From Talpa occidentalis (Eukaryota > Chordata > Mammalia > Eulipotyphla > Talpidae), in the NCBI RefSeq assembly GCF_014898055.3, contig NW_023601212.1:46116329-46180328 (forward strand): a DNA stretch of 64,000 nucleotides. Direction: 5' to 3'. Below, piece after piece: positions 1-11,800 of this stretch. The notes beneath the pieces were generated by a model. That model saw only the letters and a list, made by a program, of their open reading frames with translations, searched no databases and was not told the DNA's origin. The translations under genes and the position numbers were made by a program. The stretch's first letter is position 1. Each line of letters opens with the position of its first letter.

Positions 1-10
1 ACCTGGACAC

Positions 11-255
11 TTTTTTTTTAAAGATTTATTTATTTATGCAAACAAGAACTGGGGTACAGGCCAGAGGTGTGGGGGTGAGAGGATTCACCAGAGACAGAGT
101 GGGGAACAGAACAGGCAGACTGACTGAAATACACTGCTGGGTTGAGCAGCGGGCAAGTCAGGAGAGGTCTGTCGCGCCATGTGGGTTGCTCCCTGGCCAG
201 GGATCGAACTTGTGCTTCAGTGGCTGCAGACAGCTTCATAGGCTGTGTCTTAACC
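11..255 (-). mobile_element. tRNA-derived SINE, head truncated
   Basis: Antisense copy starting with poly(T)-AAAGATTTATTTATTTATG. TSD CCTGGACAC at 2-10 and 256-264. It lacks the outermost head bases. Confidence 0.85.
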
Positions 256-628
256 CCTGGACACATTTTAAACATTACTAATGTGTTGATTGATTTCAAA
301 ATTGATTGTGGACATCATCTTTTTTATTAGCAAAAGTTTGCAAGATACAGAAAGAAGTAATAAACAATTCCAAAGGTAATCACCATTAACATTTATATGA
401 TTTTACTGGGTAAAACCACAGGTAAAATCGTACATTCATTTTATGAAACAATTTTCCCCACTTAACATGTCAAGAACATTTGCCTATAACCATATAAGCA
501 TTCTTCAAAATCAGCCTGCTTACTGTTTTCTTAAATTCTATTGCCTGGTGCCACTACAGCTTATTTAAGTAATCCTTATTATTGGACAGATATGCTGTCC
601 AATAAGAATTTCCAATTCTTTGTGCTTT

Positions 629-726
629 ATTTTATTTTAATTTTTTTTTTTTTTTGTGGGACCCTCTCCGGCGGCCGGGAACGAACCGGCGCTGCAGAGG
701 CTGAGGGCAGCCACCAGGGGAGGCCC
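629..726 (-). mobile_element. Double-deleted SINE (head only, no body)
   Basis: A 98-bp copy with TSD TCTTTGTGCTTT (617-628, 727-738). It retains the outer head and B-box region, has lost the A-box segment and the whole tRNA-unrelated body, and still has a poly(A) tail. Confidence 0.8.
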
Positions 727-959
727 TCTTTGTGCTTTTTAATCACTGAAATAAGATGTTTAAATGATGGACAGCTTTTGACTTCCCCAAAACTTAACTA
801 CGAATAGCTTACTGTTGACCAGAAACCTTGCCAATAGCATGATCAGTCAATTAACACTGTCATATGCATTATATTTCGTATGTTAGGTGTTATTACATAC
901 TATACTTTTACAATGGAGTAAACTAGAGAAAAGAAAATGTTATTAAGAAATCTTAAAGA

Positions 960-1228
960 GGCTTCCCTGTTGGCACAGCGGGTTGAGCACAGCGCTGTGG
1001 AGCTGTCTGCAGCCTCTGCAGTGTGGGTTCGATTCCTGGCCGGCCAGGGAGCTACTCACATGGCACGGCAGACCTCTCCTCTCTTGCCTGCTGCTCCCCT
1101 CAGTGGTGTTTTTGGTTGTCTGCCTGTTCTGCTCCTCACTCTGTCTCTGGTGAATTCTCTCACCATCCTGTGCCTCTGGCTTGTACCCCAATTCTTGTAT
1201 AAATAAATAAACCTTTAACAAAAAAAAG
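960..1228 (+). mobile_element. tRNA-derived SINE, full length
   Basis: Sense copy from GCTTCCCTGTTGGCACAGCG to CTTGTATAAATAAATAAACC plus an A-rich tail. A clear TSD was not found. Confidence 0.85.
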
Positions 1229-1525
1229 AAAGACATAAAGAACAGAAAATACATTTAGAGTACTGTGTTTAACCACACCATACGTTAATGTTGTCTCTTT
1301 AAAAGAAAATCCACATACAGGTGGATCTGTGCAGTTCAAAACCATATGGCTCAAGGATCAGCTGCATATGTGTATGTGTTTAACTGTATATCTCTCCGTA
1401 TTTCTTTAGTGTAAACCCCAGAAGTAGAATTAATGGGCAAATATTTACTAGCTAAATGGTTATTGCCAATAAAAAGAGGTTTACTTTTTTGGTAAAACCT
1501 ATTTTAATCAATAATTACTTGGGCA

Positions 1526-1851
1526 GGGCCTCCCCAGTGGCGCAGCGGTTGAGCGCTGGGTTGCGAAGCTGCCCGCGGCCTCTGCAGCGCCGGTTCGATC
1601 CCCGGCTGCTCCCCGGCCACTGGAGGAGGGTCCCACATGGCGCGCAGACCTCTCCTGCCGCCCGCTGCTCCCCTCAACAGTGTACTTCGGTCCTTCTGCC
1701 TGCTCTGCTCCCCACTCTGGCTCTGGTGAATTCTTTCACCCTCCCGCTCTTCTGACTGTACCCAGTGCATGTATAAACAGAACAAACAAACAAATATAAT
1801 AAATAAATAAATAAAAACATGCCTCTATAAAAAAAAAAACTATTTAAAAAA
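1526..1851 (+). mobile_element. tRNA-derived SINE, young GC-rich subfamily with 3' tag
   Basis: TSD AATTACTTGGGCA (1513-1525, 1852-1864). It shows the GGCTGCTCCCCGGCCACTGG head variant. After the ATAA-rich tail comes ACATGCCTCTATA and a second poly(A), shared with the copies at 23424 and 48008. Confidence 0.92.
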
Positions 1852-1900
1852 AATTACTTGGGCATATATGTGAATGTATTTGGCATGTACTTCCCCCTTC

Positions 1901-2164
1901 CTCTTTTTTTTAATTGATTTATTTATTTATACAAGCACTGGGTACAGTCAGAAGCACGGGAGGGTGAGAGAATTCTCCAGAGTCAGAGCGGATGGCAGAG
2001 CAGGCAGACTGATGAAGTACACTGCTGAGGGGAGCAGCGGGCGGCAGGAGAGGTCTGCGCGCCATGTGGGACCCTCACCTGGCAGCCAGGGATCAAACCG
2101 GCGCTGCAGAGGTTGTGGGCAGCTTCACAACCCAGCGCTCAACCGCTGCGCCACCAGGGAAGGC
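1901..2164 (-). mobile_element. tRNA-derived SINE, full length
   Basis: Antisense copy from poly(T) and TTATACAAGCACTGGGTAC to GCGCCACCAGGGAAGGCC. The TSD is unclear. Confidence 0.85.
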
Positions 2165-2460
2165 CACCCTCTCCCTCATTTTTAAAAACTTCTTATTCTG
2201 GACAATGTTAGACATATGGAAAAGTTATAAAGATACTATGAAGAGTTCCCATATGGTCTTGGTCCAGCCTCTTCAGTGTCAACATCTACATACCCAGGGT
2301 GCATTGATAGTGATAGTTTCTATCAGCCTAACTCCAGAATTTATTTGGAATCATCAATTTCTCGACAAATGTCCTTTTTGGTATCCCAGGATACAATTCA
2401 GGACCCCTGCACCACTCCTTTATTTTTTTTAACTGGTAGAGCCTTGAAAATAAATGTGTG
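2165..2460 (-). repeat. Old L1 3' fragment
   Basis: Contains GAGTTCCCATATGG, CATCAATTTCTCGACAAATG and TATCCCAGGATACAATTCAG, typical of the antisense 3' end of ancient L1M elements. Strongly diverged; the subfamily is not assigned. Confidence 0.5.
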
Positions 2461-2556
2461 AATTATAAAACAAGAACAGGGCTTGCATTCAGCTCTGCAA
2501 TGCTTACCATCTAATTTGCCCACTGATGTGTCTCTTCCTGGTCATCATTCCTTTAG

Positions 2557-2829
2557 ATCAATGCATGGAATCTGGAAACTGCAGAGTTGGTTTTCCGTAT
2601 CCTGGGAGATGTTACCGATCCCTGGATGTGCATGGCAGCCTTGGCTTCCAGGGCCATGCTGCTGACAGTGTCTGAGGCTGGTGTGGTCAGTATGTGGAAC
2701 TCCACCACAGGAAAGCTGCAGGGCAAGCAACATTTGTCCAGCATCAAAGAAGAAGCACCTACCTGTGGGGTCTCTATCCAGAAACAGGGAAAGATGGTTA
2801 CTGGATTCAGCCAGGGCTCCATCTCTTTG
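2557..2829 (+). CDS. NWD1: NWD1 exon a (phase 0 to 0, 91 codons)
   Basis: The acceptor CTTTAG ends at 2556 and the donor GTAAGC starts at 2830. The exon encodes INAWNLETAELVFRILG through GFSQGSISL, with WD-like strands NAWNL and SMWNS. It is the first coding exon visible in the window. It joins in frame to 9269 across a 6.4 kb repeat-containing intron. Confidence 0.9.
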
Positions 2830-5800
2830 GTAAGCAACTTTACTGTATATAATGCTGACATCAACTCAGTCCAAAAGCACCCAGATAAGGGTGCTTATAA
2901 GTTGGGAGAGATCTTCTCCAGTTTGATCTTTTAATAAATGACTCTTGGCTTCTTAATTCTAAAAAGTTATAATTTAGCACACATCAAGAAACATCTAAGG
3001 GTCTCCTGGAGTCTGGTCAATGCAGGTGATTTGTGGAGTTTGGTCCTGCTATGCCTCTGACCCTCCACCCCGGGAGATAGTTCAGAATAGACTGCAGAGA
3101 TGTCCCCTTGTAGGACATGAGCTGGGGTTCCACCCACCAGTTCCATCAATGGTTGGTTGGATAACTGTATCGATAGTTGGGTGGATAAGCATTAACACAG
3201 GGCCTGGTAGGATGAGGGAGAAGGTCAGAAGCAACAAAAACATTAACACAGGTTAGGAGTTGCAGGCACATGGTCAGCAGCTTTCAGGATTAGATGAGAA
3301 TGGTGAGAGGATATAGGTGGGTCTCCAATGGTGAATTACACAGGGACTCATAGGTGGAGAAACAAAGGCCACAGTGGACACTGGAGGGGGTCTAGGAGTA
3401 CAAGAATCCAAATCCACTCCCAAGGAGCCCAGCCTATGGAAGGGAGGTGGTTTGTCAAAGACAGGGTCATACTAAGAGGCAATCTGTTTTCCATAGAGAT
3501 AGAGGCAGTGTGTTCTTGGTGAAGAAGAAAATACTTCTGAAAGAAGGTCTGAGAAGACCTTCCTGGGGAGGCAGGCTTGGAAGAAGGATTTTAAAGGTGG
3601 AAAAAGTGGAGATCAAGGGACTATGGGATATCATGGGAGAAATAGGAGCATGCCTGGTGTTTCAGGGAAACAAGAGGCAGTATGAGATGGATCACAGAGG
3701 GTCTTGTAAGCCCTGCCGAGAAGGTGTGGGTTTGAAAAAGGGAGCAATACAACATCTAAAGACTCATCCAAAAGCTCCATATTTCTGAAACTTGTGGCCT
3801 TGGCTCCTCCCTGAGACTCTCACTCTCTGGCCTACACTGTAAGCAACACATGAGAGATAACCTCATTCCTGTCATGGGGTCTCTCAGTTGTTTAATTTCA
3901 CTCCTTTTTCATTCTCTGATTATCTTTAGTAGACCCAGAAAGAACTTCAACTTTGGGTTCAGACACACTTGAGTTTGAAAATCCCAGTCTTACCTTTATA
4001 TATATTTTATATATAAAATATATATATAAAGATTTATTTATTTATGCATACAAGAGCTGGGGTGCAGGCCAGAGGTGTGTGGGGTGAGAGGATCCACCAG
4101 AGACAGAGTGGGGAGCAGAACAGGTGGATCTACTGAAATACACTGCTGAGGGAGCAGCGGGTGAGATAGGAGAGGTCTATTGTGCCATATGGGTAGCTCC
4201 CTGGCCGGGGATCAAACTCATGCTGCAATGGCTGCTGATAGCTTCATAATGCTGAGACTTAACCCCTTGCGCCGCCAGGAAAGCCCCCTTACCTTTAATT
4301 GGCTGTATTTGGGGGCTGTTTTAGCCTTTTCCATGAGCCTCAGTTTCCCCATTTGTAAGATGGGTAGGAGAGAATGGCACCTACATGCAGAACCAGGACA
4401 AGGGATGGTCAGACATGCCCTGGCTTCCAACCTGTGGGGTTGGAGACACACAGATATCACAAAAAAGTGAAGTGGAAATATGATGTTAGTTCAATTCTTC
4501 TTTCTCCTTGTATAACCCATGTTTGGTGCCCCATCTCTGTCTCCTCAATGTTCTTTATTCCTGAAGGTTGCTCTTCTGTTGGTCCAAGCACACAGCACCC
4601 TCAAGGAGCTCCAGAGACATTTTCACATTACTCACTGGGTCCCTATTTATGGCTGGACCAGCTTTCGTGGCTTTTATTATGACTGCACTATGCACTTCAC
4701 AAGAAACCATGAGGGAACTTTTAGGAGCAATATTTATTACTTTCAATTCCTGAAGATGCAAGCACACTTGAGAGCCACATGGTGAGGTCTTGGGGAGTTG
4801 GAGAGAGAGAGAGCTATGAAAGAAAGAACCTGACACTCTGCCTGTATTAGAATCTGAGGTTGGGCTGTCCAGGGTTTCAGGGGTCCACTCTTTATTGGAA
4901 AATTTAAAAGATATGATCTGGAATTAGAGCATGGGAAAAGAGAAGCAGGGTCACTCAAGTGGTCAGTTATCTAGGTCACCCAGGGCTTTCTGAAAGAAGG
5001 AACTTCTGGGGTGGGTGCAGTCTAATTCCTAATCTGGTTAATTTACTAGTAGTGGTCTCATGCATCTGGTGATGTGTTATTCAAGATGGGCATATTTGAA
5101 ATAGATATTTCAGCAATCAAAATCTTGATGTCAGTCACTAACACTACAGCTGTATACCTGCAACTCTGTGCCTGAGTTGGTTTTTTTTTTTTTTTTTTCT
5201 GACTCCCCTTCCTCCACATAGCACATTTAGAGCCCATGTTAATGCTGCTAGAAGCAGCCCTTACCCAACCACTCATAGAGCAGGTGGATAGAACCCCAGT
5301 TTTTGGCCCTTCTATAGGGAAACTTGATGCATATTCTACATTCTGTCTCAGAGCAGCTTCAGCAGCTGAGCTCCCCAATGCCCACACTGGTTACTGGTTT
5401 GATGAGTCACATTTACTGGATGCTTTTCTTTCCCTATCTCAATTCTGTGCTCTCTACCAGTGTTTCCTGAGATCAATTCCCAAGTAAACTTCTTGCACTC
5501 AAATACTATTTTCAGCATGTTTCTGGAAGAAACCAAACCACATGGCAAAATGTATATCAGGGCAGAAAATTGCAGGCAGGCCTGGAAGCTAATCTTTAAC
5601 ATCCCAAAGGGCTGTAAAGTAGAAATAGCAATCTCATGATTTGGAAAGCTGGTGGCGAGGCTGTAAGAGATACGAGGTTCTGGAATCTCACCAGTGATCA
5701 GATCTCAGCCCTGCTGCATGGAAAGTCTTGATATCACCCTCAAAACATTGGAAGACAGTAGTGAAACAAACTTAACTAAAGACACAATCAAACTCAAAAT

Positions 5801-8800
5801 GAGAACCAGCAGAAGTACAGAGAGATTGATTTGGAATACTTTACACTAAAGGTCCAACAGAAAAAGCATGTCCTTTTCTCAGGGTAAATATTATTTTATA
5901 CTCTACTGTTCTTTTACATACAATGTCCAATATAACACAAAAATGATGACACACAAAAGAAGCAAGCAAGTGGCAGCATAATCAGAGTGAATCAATCGGT
6001 AGAAGTTAACACACAAATGATTCAGATGTTGATATGACCAGAAAGAACTTCCAAATATTTAGGATAATGTGTGAACAGATGGGGACTTTTCAAAATAAAG
6101 CTAGAGAGAAGGATCAAGTGGCAATGCTAGACAGAAAGAAGAATGTCAGAAATGAAGTACTCATTTGATGCACTTATGAGCGCATTAGTCATTAGAGAAA
6201 GATCAGTGAATTAAAGACAAAATTAGTGGAAATTATCCAATATAAATGTAATTTAAAATAAAATAAAAATGAGTGGAAAAAGAACTGAGAATCTGAGAGT
6301 CGTGAAACATTGCCAAATGATCAAAAGTACAACTAGAATCTATGGAGGAAAGCAGAGAAAGAGAATGCAGTAAAATAAATATTTGAAGTGGAAATGGAAG
6401 AAAATTTTCCAAAATTTATGCAAGATACAGCCCACAGATCCAAAAGCTCATATAGCCCTCAGCAGGGCCAAAAGAAATAAAACTTCATTTTGGCAATAGG
6501 AATCAAACTGCTGAAAATCAAAGATAAAGAGAAAAACATTTAAAGCTGTCAGAAGAAAACAGACCCATTCCTTCCAGTGGGTGTCCCTAGTAAGAATTAC
6601 AGCTAACTTCTTAGCAGAAATTATGAGGATAGAAGACAATGGGATTGATGGAAAGAAAATAATAAAACCTGTCAAGCTAGACATCCAGATATTTCAAAAT
6701 TGTCCTTCAACATTAGAGACAAAATAAAGACATTTTTAGGCAAAAAAAAAAAAACTGAGTGAATTTGTCTTCAACTACTTGGCACTATTAGAACTGCTAA
6801 AAAGCAGTTCTTTAGGCAGAAGGGATATACGGTCATGTCATGACATTTCCATGAACAGTGGACCATATAGATGACAGGTCTCCAGATAGGCTAGGTGTGC
6901 AGTGGCTGAATCACCTAGGATTATGTGATTATAGTCTATGATGTTCACACAAGGATGGCTTTGCCTAATGATGCAGTTCTTACAATATAACCCCATCACT
7001 AAATGATATGTGGATATAATATAGGATGGAAGTCCAGTGAAAAAAGGACACACACCTGAAAAGTTAAACAGAAGAGAAAGAGAACAGTCAAAGTTATCTG
7101 TGTCCTAGAAAAGTCAGAACAAAGACAAGAAGGCTGAATGAGGAGGTACCTAAAACCTCTAGAACTATCTGGTCTCAGGAAGAGCAGTTGTGGAGCCATT
7201 AGACCTGCAAACCACAAAACGAAGGTTGTAGGTATGTCAGTCAAGAGTCTGGTATTGAAATGACATGAACTTACAACAAAGATTTAAAGATATATAGTAG
7301 GACATCATCCTGCTCTAATAGAAATTAACATACACATACTAATTCAGGCACAACTATAAGACTTCATGTGCCATCTCTGGACTAAGGCACTCACTCTGAG
7401 CCCAGAGAGCTTACTGTGTCTTGCCTTTGTTCATTGCAATTCTCTGAAACTTTGAAACTGACTCATGCATGGAGTGATGCTTTTTACCAGGAATGGGAGA
7501 GTTATTTTATTATCTAAATATTGATGTTTTTAAAACTCCCAGGAATTGACTGGTTCAGAAAAGTGCTTGTAATGGAGCTCTTATTTTGAACATAAAAGTG
7601 AACATTTTTATGAAAAGAAGATCCATTTCTCAGCTACTATTTTACCTTCTTCATAGGAGTACATTGGGGAGGCCCTGGGGAACACAATCTTGTACTGTCT
7701 ATCAAGATAAAAAATTACATTACATTCAAATCCAGCAATCCTGTGTCCTGGGACTTCCAAATTCTTGCACCTGTGCTCAGATGTGAATTTGATGTAGGCA
7801 AATTTGAAATATGATTGTAAAATTATTCAGTCTTATTTTATATGCAACTTTGAAATAGGGAAAAATGAAAAAAAAAAACATTTTAAACTTTGCTCAGTGA
7901 ATGGTACACTGTGTCTGCATGAGTGTACGTGGAGCACCATAGTGGTAGGCAGAGACACTGACTGTCCTTTATTGGTCCTAGGAGAAAATCCCACTCAAAT
8001 TTGACACATTTCATAGTATCTGAGGTCTTCAGACACATTTCATAGTATCTGAGGTCTTCAGATAGTTCTAGAGGTTTTAGGTACCTTCAGAAATATACCC
8101 TTCTTTTAAAATAAGACCAGACTAGATAATATTTGCTGCAGTGCTATAATATGTAATAATAGAGCATGATCTTAAATGTCTCTTCATAGGAAGTGGTTAA
8201 GTGAATGAAAGACCTTCTCTATTATGGGAAACTCTGTAGCTCTAAAAAATCAGATAGGCTTGAACAGCAGTCAGCAGCAGTCTGTGCCCTGCTGCCTGTT
8301 TTTGTCCATCCCAGAATGGTTTTGTGATTTAAAATGGTTGGAAAATAAATACATTGTAAGATCTTATGATGTGGAAGTTCAATGAAGTTTTATTGGGGTA
8401 CAATCAGGCTCACTTGTTTTCATACTACCCATGGCTACACTAGAACAGCAAAGTTGAGGTGGCCTGCATGCAAAGCTTAAAGCATTTACAATTTACTAGG
8501 AAAGTTTACTGACCCCTGGGCTTGAGGTGCTTTAATGGACATAACAAGGTTTCACAAAGTTCTCACTGTATCCCAGGAACTTTATATTCACCAACTTATT
8601 AACTTTCAAAAAAATGCTAAGGGGCTTCCTTGGTGGCGCAGCCACTGCAGCATGAGTTTGATCCCTGACCAGGGAGCTGACCCACATGGCGCAACAGACC
8701 TCTCCTGACTCGCCCACTGCTCCCCTCAGTACTGTATTTCAGTAGCACGCCTGTTCTGCTCCCCAGTCTGCCTCTGGTGAATCCTCTCACGCCTTGCACT

Positions 8801-11800
8801 TCTGGCCTACACCCCAGTTCTTGTATACATAAATAAATTTTAAAAATTATTTTAAAAAATGCTAAGATGTAGCTGCTGCCATTATCTCTGTTACAGATGG
8901 GTAAACTGAGTGCCCTTCTTTGGCTCCAACCTATTTCCATCTTATTTGGGATCTCCAGAACTCCTCTAGGGGGTGGGTGCTAGAATGTTCCCAGAGTCCC
9001 TGAGTTAGTTACATCACCTTCAACAGTGATAATAACGACTGCCAATTTGGGAGGGCTGCTTTTATAGTGTGCATGCACTATAGCCCCATGAAATCATCCT
9101 GGTATTGACTCCCACTTAACAGGTGAGGAAACTGAGGCACCAAGGTTAGGAAGTTTGCTTAGTGTCCCAGAGTCAGTGATTGGCAGAACCCTGTGGCAAA
9201 TCCAGGCCCCTCACCCTGAACCCTTAAGCCCATGGAAATGTTTGACAGCCATTTTTGACTCTGCACAGGTTTCCTCTGAAGGAGACAGCCTGCTGGAGAA
9301 ACTTCCAGAAGCTGTGGGGTTCCTGGTGGTCTCTGAAGATGACTCCCTTCTTGCTGCAGGTAATATTGAGCTCTTTTGGGAGTGATGAGGAGGTAACTCT
9401 GGATTTGGTTACAAGTGGAGAAGGGCTTGGAAAAGGAGACATCTTTGACCAGAGAAGGTTACAAACTGTCTCCAAAGGGCCCAGTAGTAAGCAGCATTGA
9501 TTTTGCAGACCTGATAGGTCAGTTCAACACCACCCTTGTAACTTGAAAACCCCCTCCCCCAAGGTGGGTGTGTCTGTGCGCCAGTGCAGCTTTCTTTATG
9601 GGTGCTGAAATATAAACTTCATATAATTTTCACCTATCGTACAATAATAATCTTATGTTGATTTTTTTCCAACCACTTAAAAATGCAAGAACTAGTGTTA
9701 GCACATGGGCAATATAAAAGTAAGTGACAGTCAGTTTTGGTCCATGCATTATAGTTTGCCAACCGATTTTGGACAAGTTTCCTAGCCTTTTCGGGCTTTG
9801 GGTTGGTTATCTTTGAAATGGGAGTTCTCTCTGCTGTATAGTCACAAAATAGAAGAGGTCTGAGTGCACTGAGAGTAAGTCAGCCTACATAACCCCCACT
9901 TTCAGGGGGTTACCAGTCTAGCAGGAAAGATGGACAATTAGCTAGCCCCAAGATAGAGAGGCTGGTCATATAAGACAAGAATAAAGGGATATGGTAGCAT
10001 ATGACAGGGTTCCCTTCCTTAGTCAAAGCCATCAGGGAAATCTTGCCAACAGAGGTGACCAACATACTGTGTAGTCTGAATTTTGGGGTGATCCATTCTA
10101 GGTTCACAACCAAATTGAGCAGAAGGTATGGAGATTTTTCCATGTAACTGCTGCTCCCCACCCTCATATATACAGTCTCCCCCACTATCAACATCCAGCA
10201 CTGGATGGTGCATTTGTTATAATTGATAAACCCCCATGGACACTCTGTCTCCCCAAATCAGTTTATATTAGGGTTCATTTTTGGTGTTGTACATTCTCTG
10301 GTTTTGTATAAATGTATAATGATGTGTATCCATTGCTATAGTATCATGCAGGGTATTTTCATTGCCCTAAAATCAGTGTGAGTTTTATGAAGCCATTTCC
10401 AGGGTTCAAGAACACTTTAGACTAGTGTTGACCAAAGCATCATAAGTGATACATGACTGTGCCCAACTTTGTGCTGGGTTCTGGGACACCATGATAAATT
10501 CAAACAGACTGGAATCTCCGTCTTGTGAAATTATTGATGCCTGTTACCCCACCACCACTGCCACCAACTGTAGGCTCTGTGAAGGTGGGGCTGTCTATCT
10601 TGTTCACCACTGGCACATAGTAGGTGCTCAGAAAACTCTTTCTTTATTGACCTGAATTACTCTCAAGCTCCTCAAGGAATGAAGGGCGTCACCCCAGTCC
10701 CTGTCATTTCAGGCTTTGGAAAATCTGTGCGGATATTCTTGGCAGACTCGCAAGGGTTTCATCGGTTCATGGCCACTGACCTAGAACATGAGGACATGGT
10801 GGAAACGGCTGTCTTTGGTCCTGACAACAATCTGATTGTGACTGGTTCCCGGGATGCACTCATCCAGGTGAGAGGGCAATGCATCACCCTCACCTCTACC
10901 TCGAGAACAGAAAGTACGATTCTTTAGGGCTCTTTGACTTTATAATACAAAAACAAATGAAGGTAAAGAGAGGTGGCCCATTGGGAGAATGGAGGGGTCT
11001 CCAGGGATCCAGCAGCAGGCTTGAGAGGGGCATACCAAAGTGTTCAATGAAGGAAACATTATTTCCACCAAACAGGAACATCTGGGAGGGTTTGGGTCTT
11101 CAGGGTCAAAGGGAGAGGGAGGAGCATTAAGCTCAAAGTTTTGACAGCTGAAGACAAAGCATGTGATAAATAGCAAATAAGTAGCAGATCAATCACATAC
11201 TGGTCTCCTAATGCTTTACATTTTTCAAGAGGCCCTCTGAGAACTTTCTTTCCTTCACGTGGGTCAAAGCAATTTGAATTTATATGTTTTGAACAAATGA
11301 TTTATTTTCAAATAATTTTAGGATTTATAGAACAAAGAGAGCACAGAGTCCCCATATAGACATCTACTCTTAACCAGGCCTCCCCCAATATCAACATTTC
11401 AAATTATCAAAACCAAGAAATTAATACTGAATAATACTGTGAACTCATCTCTCAGTTTCACCAACTTCCCCACAAATGTCCTTTTTTTCTTTTTGATTCC
11501 AGGATCCGACCCAGGATCCGACGTGGCATTTAGAATCTATTGATAATTACCATATTAAAAATTAGAGGTGGGCCTCCCTGGTGGCTCAGCGGGTTAAGCG
11601 CAGCGCTGTGAATCTGTCTGCAGCCTCTGCAGCGCCGGTTCCATTCCCAGCCAGCCAGGGAGACGCCCACATGGCACAGCAGACCTCTCCTGTCTCGCCC
11701 TCTGTTCCCTTCAGCAGTTCTTCAGTCCATCTGCCTGCTCTGGTCCCCGCTCTGTCTCTGGTGAATCCTCTCACCCTCCCGCACATCTGGCCTGTGCCCC

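Noticed and set aside
960..1100. tRNA-like heads with A and B boxes as tRNA genes
   Set aside because: They are SINE heads: followed by a SINE body and poly(A), bracketed by TSDs and without a proper cloverleaf.
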